NCBI GenBank assembly: GCA_966212235.1
Contig: CBIHPP010000024.1
Coordinates: 1 to 64,000 of the forward strand
Direction of reading: 5' to 3'
DNA length: 64,000 bases
From: Niastella sp966212235
GTDB taxonomy: Bacteria > Bacteroidota > Bacteroidia > Chitinophagales > Chitinophagaceae
The position numbers and the translations under genes are program-made. Each line of letters begins with the position of its first letter. Position 1 is the first letter of the stretch. Positions 1 to 8,043 of the stretch are shown piece by piece. The notes below the pieces were generated by a model, which did no database searches, was not told the DNA's origin, and saw only the letters and a program-made list of their open reading frames with translations.

Positions 1-61
1 CGTGCAACATTAAGCTTCATCGTTGGCGCTTCGCACCCGACGAAGCTTAGTTGTTATATGC
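1..61 (-). other. attC-like recombination site (integron-cassette type)
   Basis: An imperfect palindrome with arms at 5-22 and 38-55 (core AAGCTTCATCG against CGACGAAGCTT) and a loop containing GCGCTTCGC, ending in GTTATATGC at 53-61. The layout resembles attC sites of integron cassettes, where R'' and R' boxes (RYYYAAC/GTTRRRY) bracket a folded stem. Read on the minus strand it lies just downstream of the 92-985 gene, where an attC belongs. GTTATATGC departs from GTTRRRY at one position. The outer end may be cut by the window edge. Assignment is by layout only. Confidence 0.55.
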
Positions 62-91
62 AGTTGCCGTGGATGACACCTATAATTGAAA

Positions 92-985
92 TCAATTTTC
101 AATATTTCTGCCAAATTTTTCGATTCTTTCTGAAGTGGAAATCGTCTTAGCCTTTCCTTTTACCATTGTTTCTGTAACATAAATTAACTGACCTTGCTTA
201 TGGGTATAGTAATCTGATTGAAGCAACCTGAAATATCCTTTCCTAAAATGAGGTATTTTCGATACTTGTGTACGTTCAGAATCGGTGATCTTTTCGGAAA
301 CGCTAAAAATGACATTTCGCTCAGATCTCTTTTCATTTTTCTCGAGTGTGATTTTGGGAACTCCTTCGGCCACACATTCTGGAAAGCATTTCATGTATGC
401 TATTGTGTTGATGGCAAGCCTAAACATTTTAGAACTAGTCAGAGATTTTTCATCCTGCTTTCTATTCTGATCTATATAGAATTTGTCCGACGTAAGGCCA
501 TTAATAAGTTCGTTGTGAGAGAAAAAAAGTTCTATTGTATTATTATCATAGAGGCTAAGAGAGAAAGCATAGCCGTTAGTTTCATGAGGGATATGCAAGC
601 CAAATGTATACTTAACACATTTGGTTTTGCCTGATGTTTTGATATAAACAACATCCGTGTCTTCTCCATTTTCGTACAAATACTTTCTAATCCCATCAAG
701 GTCTGATAGCGATGTATTTTCGAGAAAATCTTGCAACTGCTTTTCTAAGAAAAAAATATGCAAAAATTTTCCTCTTAAATCCTCCTTCCATAATTCTAAT
801 CCAGATAACATGAGTTGATTAGACTCTGAGTTTTCACGATCTGCTCGTATTACATTTATCAGGTTGCGTCTGAGTATGGTAAAAATATGTTCATCAGGAA
901 TTTCTGGTGTGAGTTTTTTTTGCACTCCATAAAGATTTTCCCAAACAAACTTTAAAGGGGTGCTATACCATATTTTCTTTGCCAT
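92..985 (-). CDS. hypothetical protein in a cassette-like unit
   Basis: I do not recognise a family with confidence. The protein has about 297 residues counted from the ATG at 985; a TTG five codons upstream is in frame but less likely. It is soluble, with no signal peptide or membrane helix. The C-terminal part has a basic, aromatic stretch (HFRKGYFRLL, then ETMVKGKAKTIS) of a kind common in plasmid- and phage-borne unknown proteins, where a short H/R-x-G-Y/H-x-R element precedes a beta-strand. The gene stands alone and is bracketed by inverted GTTATATGC-type ends (53-68 and 1044-1059), so it looks like a cassette passenger. No function can be inferred. Confidence 0.7.
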   Translation of the reverse strand: MAKKIWYSTPLKFVWENLYGVQKKLTPEIPDEHIFTILRRNLINVIRADRENSESNQLMLSGLELWKEDLRGKFLHIFFLEKQLQDFLENTSLSDLDGIRKYLYENGEDTDVVYIKTSGKTKCVKYTFGLHIPHETNGYAFSLSLYDNNTIELFFSHNELINGLTSDKFYIDQNRKQDEKSLTSSKMFRLAINTIAYMKCFPECVAEGVPKITLEKNEKRSERNVIFSVSEKITDSERTQVSKIPHFRKGYFRLLQSDYYTHKQGQLIYVTETMVKGKAKTISTSERIEKFGRNIEN

Positions 986-1040
986 ATAGATTGTTATCAA
1001 TAGGTGAAAAAAGTGTGTAATTTTTTAGTTTCATCATGGA

Positions 1041-1081
1041 AATGGCAATTGCATATAACACCTAAAATATATGCCGTTAAC
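1041..1081. other. cassette boundary: GCATATAAC end plus shared AACAC-type repeat
   Basis: GGCAATTGCATATAAC at 1044-1059 is the inverted partner of GTTATATGCAGTTGCC at 53-68 (15 of 16 positions). In an integron cassette, the start and the R'' box of one cassette must be complementary in this way. The adjoining AACACCTAAAATATATGCC and the GTTAA after it recur with few changes at 38129-38150, so this flank is itself a repeated boundary. Confidence 0.5.
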
Positions 1082-1228
1082 CGGCTTTGGCCTAAAAATT
1101 CAGTATTGATAATCAAAGTAGTAGTCGCCTTTTAAATTGTCACTGCGCAAATACAAACAAATCGTATTACAAGCCATTCGTTCCACTACACAATAAATTA
1201 ACAAAAGAACTGTCAATTCACTACTATC

Positions 1229-1278
1229 GAGATTACTAAAAGTTGAGGAAATATCAGAAGGTGTTTTCACCCTTTTTC
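1229..1278. repeat. repeat copy shared with 48743-48790
   Basis: The stretch CGAGATTACTAAAAGTTGA and the following GAAGGTGTTTTC have a close counterpart at 48743-48790 (CGAGATTACTAAAATTTGA ... GAAGGTGTTTTC). At the distal copy it follows CTCCCGGCGC, which resembles a tRNA acceptor end. Both copies look like the downstream flank of a tRNA-type integration site. They may be old attachment-site remnants about 47.5 kb apart. Confidence 0.4.
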
Positions 1279-1373
1279 ATAGTTATTAGACAGTAAACTG
1301 AAATCAATAAACTGATTCTGCTTTGAATATCAACAGTTTAAGTTTAAAAATAAGACTTAATTCCTCTTTTTCC

Positions 1374-1402
1374 TGGTTCGATAATTCTCCAAAGTGGGGC
1401 AC
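1374..1402 (+). other. tRNA-3'-end-like attachment core (left end of element)
   Basis: GGTTCGATAATTCTCCAA followed by a sequence ending GGGGCAC looks like a degenerate T-arm and acceptor end of a tRNA, the usual target of tyrosine recombinases. The first 18 bases recur identically at 27947-27964. Related copies are at 29443-29470 and 31378-31406, and a weaker one at about 26543-26568. A terminator hairpin follows directly. The integrase gene begins about 450 bp away. Confidence 0.55.
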
Positions 1403-1406
1403 TTTT

Positions 1407-1440
1407 AAACCCTGTAAGTCATTGATTTACAGGGTTTTTT
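1407..1440 (+). terminator. rho-independent terminator-like hairpin
   Basis: AAACCCTGTAA and TTTACAGGGTTTTTT form a strong stem with a T-run. It lies immediately after the attachment core, as a terminator would follow a tRNA gene. The other cores carry equivalent hairpins. Confidence 0.7.
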
Positions 1441-1448
1441 CTTTTTAG

Positions 1449-1638
1449 GTGTGTCATTTTTCCACGCTTTTTACCCCTTTCTGCCGCTTTAATTGACATA
1501 AAATTGACACATCTCATGACACACCGAAAAAATGTTCCTTTCCCGGCACAAAACCAACACTGTCGGGTATCAAAAAACCGCCAAAAAAGGCCCCATTTCC
1601 TTCATTTGACACACGAAATGACACACGGTTTGACACAC
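1449..1638. repeat. TGACACAC repeats (probable integrase arm-type sites)
   Basis: TGACACAC occurs at 1517, 1607, 1619 and 1631, TGACACAT at 1505, and the reverse complement at 1449-1456. Neighbouring direct copies are exactly 12 bp apart (1505/1517 and 1607/1619/1631), little more than one helical turn. Two more copies sit near the opposite end of the element at 26499 and 26510. Repeats of this kind beside an attachment core are typical arm-type binding sites of tyrosine recombinases. The 1504-1845 open frame over them is probably not a gene. Confidence 0.6.
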
Positions 1639-1856
1639 CATTTAGGACATAACTTCTCCTCCTTCAGCGTGTTAGTCAAAATGGCAGTAATGGCAAACAT
1701 GTTGGGTCTATTTAACAAAAATTATTCTACCCGCTTTTTGCCGCTTTCTCCCAGTATGATAAAAGCCGGGCAAATGACTGCTTATAAGATGGCAGAGCTA
1801 ATTGGCATGGCACACTCCTTGAGCCTTTATTCTTCTACTAATTAAACCCCTTTCTT

Positions 1857-2957
1857 ATGAATTTCATTCAACGCCCCAACAAAAATGGAGATAAGATTAC
1901 CTTTTATTATGATTACGGTCGCGCCCCAGGTCAGCGACCATCAACTGGTATTTTTATTTATGCCAAACCCAACAATCAAATCCAAAAGAACCATAACAAA
2001 GAAGCGCTGAAGTTACTGGAAACTAAAAAAAGCCAGGTTATTATTGAGCAACAGGCAATAGGCTCAGCCTATATTCCATCGCATAAGTTCAAGGAGAACT
2101 TTTTAGATTATTTTGAAGAATACATTAAACTTAATAAGCGCGAGGGTAACCGGCATCTCACCTGTTGTTTTTCCAAGTTCGAAGAGTTCGTTGAAAAATC
2201 ATTCATTGCGCCTATCGAGATTACTGAAAACTTTTGCAAGCGATTCAGGCGATATTTATTGGATAAGCTAACAGGCGAAACGCCTGCGAATTATTTTGCC
2301 AGGTTTAAATGGGTTATTGATGCGGCTACTTCAGATGGATATTTTGTAAAAAATCCTACTGCAAACATTCCGGCAGTATCTAATCCAAGTATAGCCCTGA
2401 AAGAACATCTTGAAGTGGATGAATATCTGGCATTATTAAATACGCCCTGGACAAATGAAGAAGTAGCACAGGCCTTTATTTTTAGCTGTTATACCGGGTT
2501 GCGATGGGTGGATGTTAAATTGCTTAACTGGAATGATATTAAAGGAAATACATTGGTAACACGTATTATTCAAAAGAAAACCGGCAGACCGGTTACATTA
2601 ACCCTTCATCCCATTGCAAAAAGTATATTAGGAAAAAGACAAGCTCAATTACCTGTGGATTTTAATGGCAAAAAATTGGTGTTTGATCTACCAACGGCAA
2701 ACGGCGCTAATAAAGTTTTAGGAGAATGGATAAAACGCGCTGGTATTGAAAAGGATATCACCTGGTCATGCGCCAGATTAAGTTATTCTATACTGCTTCA
2801 GGATACAAATGTTGATTCCGCGTCAGTTGCCTATCTCCTGGGACATGCCACCACAAAGCAGGTAGAAAGAACCTATAAACGTCACCGGCCAAAAGATCAA
2901 ACGGAAGCCATAAACAAATTACCAACACCAAAAGAAATGCCCTTCTTTTTAAAATAG
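1857..2957 (+). CDS. tyrosine recombinase / site-specific integrase
   Basis: A 366-residue phage-integrase family protein of the Bacteroidota type. It should catalyse integration and excision of the surrounding element at the tRNA-like core. An N-terminal arm/core-binding region with a SAM-like domain (about 75-180) precedes the catalytic domain. Visible active-site residues are Arg216 in TGLRWVD, a Lys near 240, Arg307 in SCARLSYS, His330 in LLGHATT and the nucleophile Tyr340 in RTYKRH. The first His of the usual HxxR box is Ser304; substitutions there are known in Bacteroidota integrases. The start ATG follows an AT-rich leader, and arm-type repeats lie immediately upstream. Confidence 0.93.
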   Translation: MNFIQRPNKNGDKITFYYDYGRAPGQRPSTGIFIYAKPNNQIQKNHNKEALKLLETKKSQVIIEQQAIGSAYIPSHKFKENFLDYFEEYIKLNKREGNRHLTCCFSKFEEFVEKSFIAPIEITENFCKRFRRYLLDKLTGETPANYFARFKWVIDAATSDGYFVKNPTANIPAVSNPSIALKEHLEVDEYLALLNTPWTNEEVAQAFIFSCYTGLRWVDVKLLNWNDIKGNTLVTRIIQKKTGRPVTLTLHPIAKSILGKRQAQLPVDFNGKKLVFDLPTANGANKVLGEWIKRAGIEKDITWSCARLSYSILLQDTNVDSASVAYLLGHATTKQVERTYKRHRPKDQTEAINKLPTPKEMPFFLK

Positions 2958-3010
2958 TCATTTACAGAAAGCGGCAGGTAGATGAAATTGATTCCAATAA
3001 CAACACCTTG

Positions 3011-3048
3011 CATAAGGCCAGCTTTTACCAGTTGGCCTTTATGCTTTT
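3011..3048 (+). terminator. hairpin downstream of the integrase
   Basis: CATAAGGCCA at 3011-3020 pairs with TGGCCTTTATG at 3033-3043, followed by a short T-rich stretch. It is plausibly the integrase terminator. Beyond it, 3085-3175 holds AT-rich direct repeats (TTAGATGCC twice, ACAATTAGA twice) of unknown role before the next gene. Confidence 0.5.
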
Positions 3049-3199
3049 CACGCTTGTACAAAAAATCAATTTGATCATAATACAATTAGATGCCAATTAG
3101 AATTTACCAGAGTTGTGTTAGATGCCGATCAGACAACAATTAGAGTAGGCCAAGAGTACGATCAAAAACAGCTATTATCCACCATTAATATTATTACAA

Positions 3200-3697
3200 A
3201 TGAATAGTCATACGCCCCTGAAATCTCGTGAAGCTGCAAAAATAAAGTCCGATGCACCCGAAAAAATGCAGCAAGCTATTGACGAGCTGCAAAAAACGGT
3301 TGCCATGCAATACGACTTATTGAAAAAAACGCTTACGGAGAATGAATTGCTTCAGCACAAGGTGCGGCAATTAGAAGAACAATTAAACGATAAGCGAAAC
3401 AGCGATGGATATGGCAGCACTTCCAGTTGGATCAGTAAGATTGTTTTCACCTTGCAACAGGAAAACCGGCCATTACGCTCTCCCGAATTAATAACCCTGC
3501 TTGAAAAACGGGAACCGGCTCTGGCGGAACACTATAATAAGGTGCAGTACTTTTCTGCTTTTTTGAGTAATGCCGTGAAATACGGCCGGGTTATACAACA
3601 AAAAATGAAAGGGGTAAGAGGGTATTATTATTTGTTGCCGGATTGGGTGGATGAACAAAATGATGTTAAGCCGGAATATTATGGGAAGATGCTTTGA
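3200..3697 (+). CDS. small coiled-coil / winged-helix-like protein next to the integrase
   Basis: 165 residues with no family I can name. Residues about 20-70 form a charged amphipathic coiled coil (QQAIDELQKTVAMQYDLLKK, then KVRQLEEQL). Residues about 80-155 look like a small helical DNA-binding fold of winged-helix type, ending in an aromatic RGYYYLLPDW hairpin. Position and orientation next to the integrase suggest an accessory protein of the element, such as a directionality factor or regulator, but that is inference from context only. Confidence 0.75.
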   Translation: MNSHTPLKSREAAKIKSDAPEKMQQAIDELQKTVAMQYDLLKKTLTENELLQHKVRQLEEQLNDKRNSDGYGSTSSWISKIVFTLQQENRPLRSPELITLLEKREPALAEHYNKVQYFSAFLSNAVKYGRVIQQKMKGVRGYYYLLPDWVDEQNDVKPEYYGKML

Positions 3698-3730
3698 TCA
3701 TTCTCAGATAAAGTTCGGAAAGTAGGTGCT

Positions 3731-3757
3731 TGTTGGTTCGAATTCAGTCTGCCCGAC
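3731..3757 (+). other. tRNA 3'-end fragment (T-arm plus acceptor)
   Basis: TTGGTTCGAATTCAG followed by TCTGCCCGAC looks like a T-arm and acceptor 3' strand. No matching 5' acceptor strand (GTCGGGCA) or anticodon arm exists upstream, so this is not an intact tRNA gene. A fragment of this kind next to an integrase is a typical displaced attachment site. Translation of the T-arm produces the well-known spurious peptide MLVRIQSA, so the open frame starting at 3730 is not real. Confidence 0.55.
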
Positions 3758-3778
3758 GAAAGATCATCATTTTGTATT

Positions 3779-3815
3779 ACGCCTGTAAAATCAAATTGAT
3801 TTACTGGCGTTTTTA
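3779..3815 (+). terminator. terminator hairpin after the tRNA fragment
   Basis: ACGCCTGTAAA and TTTACTGGCGTTTTT pair around a short AT loop and end in a T-run. As at 1407-1440, the hairpin follows a tRNA-like 3' end. Confidence 0.65.
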
Positions 3816-3954
3816 TTGTGCGCCATCTATTTTCGTTGCCTCACCAAAAGGTTTAACCCCTAATGGATCATTAGTCATAGGTTTTTCTTGTAAGTTAATT
3901 GAGCGAATATATTTTCATTTTCGTTTGCGTTGCTGTTCGGGAATTTCGGTTTTT

Positions 3955-5427
3955 TCATGTATTATCTTTAATAATTTTCCAGGCGTATTCTAGTGCCAGT
4001 TCATTGGATGTCCTATACCGGGGAACCTGAAGATCATTTTTAATCAGGCGTTCAACTCCACTTTTAATATTTGAATCTGCAAGCCCCTTGTTTATAAAAG
4101 CTACTGCATAAATAAAAAGCTGTGATCCAAGCCAGCTATATTTCGTTATAGCTTTTGATTTAGAAATAAACCATTCCGATTCAAGATTGGTAATAGCATC
4201 AATCTTTTCATTGATCCGGTTCGTTATTTCCTGGTCTGAAATATTGTACTGATAATGAGCTGAAACGTAAGGAGCAAAATCGGTTAGAAGCGGAGAAGAT
4301 TGATAAAAATCCTCCTTGAGAAGTAGTTTAGTAGTAAAGTCATTCCAGGTATTATATATAGCTTCCAGGACTTTTTTTAAGTCTGTTAACGCCAACGATT
4401 TTATTAATTCTCCAAGAAATTTTTCATGAATGATGATGCGGTTTGTATACTCATTCAAGGTGAAACAATCTTTAAAAACAGATATGATGAATGAATCAGG
4501 TAAATTTTGAGTTACATTCCCAAAAGCACACATGGCAAGCTCACTTCCTGAAAAGTACCGGATCGCCTTTTTAAATAATTCTTTTTCGTTGTTGTAAATG
4601 TTCAATAACTGATATTTTATTGCTTCCTGTTCAATAGTTGAATATTTGCTTTGACAAAAGAAGTTAATCCTTCTGGCAATTTCGAAGTTAAGCCAGTAGG
4701 CATAATTTGTATTGGGGGAAAGACTTACCAACTCTTCTTTTGAAAATTCATGCAGATAAAAAATTACGTTCAATGGTTTTTTTATCGTGGTTATAAAACT
4801 TGCAAATCCAGGCGCATTTAGATACCAGTAGAATAGCGAAAGTTTTGATACCAACGGGTTAAATAGAAGACCTGTGCTACGCTCAATGGAATTAATTAAT
4901 CTATAAAAATCAAGAATATCACCTTCAGCTTCAGCTTTTATGGCAGTATTCAACATGCTTTGCTCGTAATAGGATGTATTTTTCAAAACGTTGAAATCTA
5001 ATTTAAGACTTTGAAGTAAAACTTCGAGCTGTTTCCCAAGTGCGTCCTTTCGATCTTTAGAATAATTTCCGTCGTCCAGAAATTTCGGGAATGGAACTGA
5101 AAAATAAGTTTGAGCCATAAGAAAAGAAAGTAGACTGGTTAGACTGGTATCTTGAAAGGCAGCGTCCAAACAGTTTTGCATTGCCGAAGAATAACCCTGC
5201 AGCTTTTTAATTTTTTCGGATTCAGGCTTGCTCATCCAGCCAGAATACAATACACGAATTTTCATATCACCGTCTTGAGGAGTCTTACTTTTCGTGTCGA
5301 TAAACTTTTTGACGGTAAGAGTCGCAAGTTTGTTCAGGATCTTTATGAGCCCTGTGTCTGCCGGAGTAGTTTTTTTTGCTATCCAGGCTTTGTTAATTAT
5401 GGTTTCGGGTATTTCCATACGATACAT
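3955..5427 (-). CDS. hypothetical protein coupled to the VPA1262-like gene
   Basis: A 490-residue, mostly helical soluble protein with no motif I recognise. Its start (ATG at 5427, or a second ATG at 5418) overlaps the 3' end of the upstream gene by about 30 bp, so the two are probably translationally coupled and act together. No signal peptide, nucleotide-binding loop or obvious catalytic motif is visible. Helices rich in Leu/Phe and many paired aromatic residues suggest an alpha-solenoid or scaffold. Given its partner and the setting, a role in a two-gene defence or conflict system is possible but unproven. Confidence 0.8.
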   Translation of the reverse strand: MYRMEIPETIINKAWIAKKTTPADTGLIKILNKLATLTVKKFIDTKSKTPQDGDMKIRVLYSGWMSKPESEKIKKLQGYSSAMQNCLDAAFQDTSLTSLLSFLMAQTYFSVPFPKFLDDGNYSKDRKDALGKQLEVLLQSLKLDFNVLKNTSYYEQSMLNTAIKAEAEGDILDFYRLINSIERSTGLLFNPLVSKLSLFYWYLNAPGFASFITTIKKPLNVIFYLHEFSKEELVSLSPNTNYAYWLNFEIARRINFFCQSKYSTIEQEAIKYQLLNIYNNEKELFKKAIRYFSGSELAMCAFGNVTQNLPDSFIISVFKDCFTLNEYTNRIIIHEKFLGELIKSLALTDLKKVLEAIYNTWNDFTTKLLLKEDFYQSSPLLTDFAPYVSAHYQYNISDQEITNRINEKIDAITNLESEWFISKSKAITKYSWLGSQLFIYAVAFINKGLADSNIKSGVERLIKNDLQVPRYRTSNELALEYAWKIIKDNT

Positions 5428-6956
5428 TGAGGTTTATTTAATTGGTCCCACAGTTCATTGAATGCGTCTATGACTGGCTGGGCATATGAAACTTCCTGTA
5501 AAATATGATGGCTTTTCCCAAATGAATTTACCGAAGTCCCAAGACTAAAAACCTTTGGTGCCTGTGCAATCCCGCCGGGAAAAATTAAAAAACGGTCATG
5601 GAATGCCCAGCCGTAATTACCATACTGTATCCGAAATTCCAGGTTTAGACCAGCGTTGTTGTTTTTGGGGTTTTCCAGCTTTTTTCGCAGTTTTCTGATT
5701 GTCTCCGATGGCGATTCAGATTTAATTTTCTGTATAGTCCTCGTCCGCTTATTGAGTGAACCAATGGCCTTAAGTTCCACCCCCATGATTACGCTGTAAT
5801 ACAAAGTTTTTATTATGTCCTCCGATGTCAGGAATGGGTCCCAAAGATATGCCCCGTGAGATCCGTCTCGGTTTATCAACTTTATTAGGTCCTGGATAGC
5901 AAGTTCATGATCGATTCTATTGTACTGTTTGAAAGATAATTGTTCTGATAGCCTCTTTTTTTCGCCGTTATTTACCTGTAGGCGTATATGTGTGACATAA
6001 GACAGATTGGGTTTCGTCATTGAATTTTCTTGTGACCGGAGCAGTACTTCAACTAACTTTTTGCCTAACTGAAATATTCTGGGCTGTCCACCTCCAATGT
6101 GAGAGCCAAAGTTGAAGCCTTTAATATAGGTTCCTGAAGATTGGAAAAGCAACAAACTGGGTGTTTTACGCCATACAAGGATGTTGGTAATTGAGTCGAC
6201 ATTACCTGATTTTATAATCTGTTTTGAGGACTTATCATACGGCTCCAGCCGCGCCGATAGAAAATTCTTATCCAAAACATTCTGTATTTGTATTTCACAA
6301 TCGGGGATTTTTGTAACCCGCGGGTGCCATTTAAAGTAAAGCTCCGCGCCATCGTCCGACTTTAAACTCTGGCTTTCTGATTCCAGTATATTAATAGGAA
6401 ACTGGAAAATAATATTTCCCAACCGGTCAGGTACTACAGAAAAATCCAGGGGAACAACCTTTGATATATGCTCCTGGATCACTCGAAATTTTTTCGAGGA
6501 CATTCCCTGGAAAAGTCTCAAATCCCCCTTTTTTTCGTCAAAGTATTCGACGATATAGGAACCTGCAAAAAAATTGTTTTTAAGCACCTTGTTCAGTCGG
6601 TTGCCTTCTGTAGATGGGATAAACTGGCCGGATAAAAGCTTCAGTTTTCCTAATTTTAAATCTGTCCTGCCATCAAAATTCCACAGATTGGAAGCTTCAA
6701 GTTCGCCGTTTACCCGTATTGTCTCTTCAATACTTAAATGATATCGCTGTATACATAAAGTCAGGTTATTATCTACCGGATGCCGGGTGAGGTAGGAACA
6801 GTTTCTCCCTGCAAAAGGTTTTTCTTCAAGACTTGCGAGAATAAAAAAATTATGCGGTTGTTTGGTGGCTTTGTCGAAAAGAAACAACTGGGTCACCTCG
6901 CAGGATTGGAAAAAGCCAACAATCTCGTCCGCTATCAAAGTGGAAAATGTAACCAT
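5397..6956 (-). CDS. VPA1262-family / PLD-like protein
   Basis: 519 residues. The C-terminal third resembles the VPA1262 group: WAFHDRFLIFPGG followed by VFSLGTSVNSFGKSHHIL, a phospholipase-D-like HxD...N/S layout. The N-terminal half is beta-rich and unassigned. PLD-like folds in such proteins can act as nucleases. The ATG at 6956 is the first in frame. Its 3' end overlaps the next gene, giving a two-gene unit. A decayed nucleotidyltransferase remnant lies directly upstream. Family assignment comes from memory of the C-terminal motif and should be treated as moderate. Confidence 0.8.
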   Translation of the reverse strand: MVTFSTLIADEIVGFFQSCEVTQLFLFDKATKQPHNFFILASLEEKPFAGRNCSYLTRHPVDNNLTLCIQRYHLSIEETIRVNGELEASNLWNFDGRTDLKLGKLKLLSGQFIPSTEGNRLNKVLKNNFFAGSYIVEYFDEKKGDLRLFQGMSSKKFRVIQEHISKVVPLDFSVVPDRLGNIIFQFPINILESESQSLKSDDGAELYFKWHPRVTKIPDCEIQIQNVLDKNFLSARLEPYDKSSKQIIKSGNVDSITNILVWRKTPSLLLFQSSGTYIKGFNFGSHIGGGQPRIFQLGKKLVEVLLRSQENSMTKPNLSYVTHIRLQVNNGEKKRLSEQLSFKQYNRIDHELAIQDLIKLINRDGSHGAYLWDPFLTSEDIIKTLYYSVIMGVELKAIGSLNKRTRTIQKIKSESPSETIRKLRKKLENPKNNNAGLNLEFRIQYGNYGWAFHDRFLIFPGGIAQAPKVFSLGTSVNSFGKSHHILQEVSYAQPVIDAFNELWDQLNKPQCIVWKYPKP

Positions 6957-6989
6957 TGTTCTTTGGTGTTTTGTGTATTAATGCAGGAT

Positions 6990-7155
6990 GCTGAATAAAG
7001 CGGTCAATATTTTTAGGTTCAGGGTGAATAACAAAATCAAAATCCCGCGTTGCTCTTGGAACAATGTATATACTCATTGCCACGCTGCCCTAAAGCATAT
7101 ATGGTATATTCGATTCATTGAGTACATCAGTTATTTTTTGAAAAAAAGCCACCAT
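6990..7155 (-). pseudogene. truncated nucleotidyltransferase (AbiEii/MNT-like) remnant
   Basis: Reading from an ATG at 7155 gives KITDVLNESNIPYML, an in-frame TAG, then GSVAMSIYIVPRATRDFDFV and IHPEPKNIDRFI. The G-S...D-x-D arrangement is the signature of the pol-beta-type nucleotidyltransferases common in toxin-antitoxin loci. The TAG replaces what is normally a Ser next to GS. Similarity ends after about 50 residues, where the sequence runs into the leader of the VPA1262-like gene. It is both nonsense-mutated and truncated. Confidence 0.6.
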
Positions 7156-7292
7156 AAAGAAGACAAGTAACTTCAAGTCTTTCTTTTAGCCAAATCTAAC
7201 TAGTTAGGCTTGTTCAGTTATATTTTATTTAATGTCAGAGCGCCTTTCCTTCTACCTAAAGCGATGTCAAAATAATCCAGGCTACACCTAGC

Positions 7293-7327
7293 CCTACGTT
7301 AACCTGCCGCATAACACAGCGCTAACT
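7293..7327. other. cassette-boundary-like motif (GCATAAC/GTTAG cores)
   Basis: CCGCATAACAC and CGCTAAC occur within 20 bp, with CTACGTTAACC beside them, just past the 3' end of the 7337-8017 gene. The composition resembles the GTTRNRY-type boundaries elsewhere in the window, but no clear stem is visible. The rest of 7156-7336 shows nothing else. Confidence 0.3.
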
Positions 7328-7336
7328 AATTATCTT

Positions 7337-8017
7337 TCACGAAAGCTCTTTTTTTGTTCCTTGATAGCTCTTTATGGCGTTGTGAATAAAGTAATAGATA
7401 ACGTATGTATTAATCCAAATTGAAAGCCAAAAAGCAGCTATACCCAAAACTCCTGTGTAATAATTTTTCCAGACTATTTTTAACATGTAATACTCAAAAT
7501 AAAAAGGAAGAAATATCAACGACAATAAAGGTGCTATTAATATTACACCAAGGCAACTGCTTAACAAACTTGGCTTCTCTGTATTAAATTTTAGCATTTC
7601 AGTCGAATACGAAAACGGCAATAATATTCTGGTGAAAAGGTTGTTGCGGTCATTATCTAATTCTTTAAAATTTACATCTTGCTTGTAATTTGAAAGAAAA
7701 ATCAACTTGACAGTCGTGAATAGTTCCGCTTTATGAGATGATATGATAACGATTTGCAATAGTAAAAATCCAAATAAAACAGGGATTACTGTAAGGAGAA
7801 GTGAAATATCCGAAATATTTGCAGGGCCAAGCTGAAGTGACGAAATTCTAGTGCTTGATGCAATGAAATAGAGAAAAGTGATTACAATAAGGTATAAAGT
7901 TAGCTTATCTATACGTTGGTTTAGGTCTTTTAGTTTCTCATAGCACTTGTCATAATAATCAAGCAGTTTTTCATTTTGGTTATCGGCTATAAATTTTAAT
8001 ATTTCAAGTCTATTCAT
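7337..8017 (-). CDS. four-helix membrane protein, helicase partner
   Basis: 226 residues of unknown family. A charged N-terminal helix (about 1-38) is followed by four hydrophobic segments at about 39-56, 70-93, 150-176 and 186-212, with a soluble loop between the second and third. It starts 26 bp after the stop of the large helicase gene on the same strand, so the two are very likely one operon. A small membrane protein paired with a large NTPase is a common defence layout in which the membrane protein is the effector. That role is inferred here. Confidence 0.82.
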   Translation of the reverse strand: MNRLEILKFIADNQNEKLLDYYDKCYEKLKDLNQRIDKLTLYLIVITFLYFIASSTRISSLQLGPANISDISLLLTVIPVLFGFLLLQIVIISSHKAELFTTVKLIFLSNYKQDVNFKELDNDRNNLFTRILLPFSYSTEMLKFNTEKPSLLSSCLGVILIAPLLSLIFLPFYFEYYMLKIVWKNYYTGVLGIAAFWLSIWINTYVIYYFIHNAIKSYQGTKKELS

Positions 8018-8043
8018 AATCAGATGAGTTATTATCCATAAAT

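Noticed and set aside
218..634. 138-residue plus-strand frame opposite the 92-985 gene
   Set aside because: Antisense shadow of a coherent minus-strand protein; low-complexity Phe/Cys-rich composition.
1504..1845. 113-residue plus-strand frame before the integrase
   Set aside because: It is largely a translation of the TGACACAC repeats (MTH-rich) and has no protein-like pattern; the repeats are better read as integrase binding sites.
3115..3126. GTTAGATGC, identical to the R' end of some class 1 attC sites
   Set aside because: No palindrome or partner box lies nearby, and the position is explained by local direct repeats; taken as chance.
3730..3993. 87-residue frame beginning MLVRIQSA
   Set aside because: This start peptide is the usual artefact of translating a tRNA T-arm; the frame runs through a terminator hairpin.
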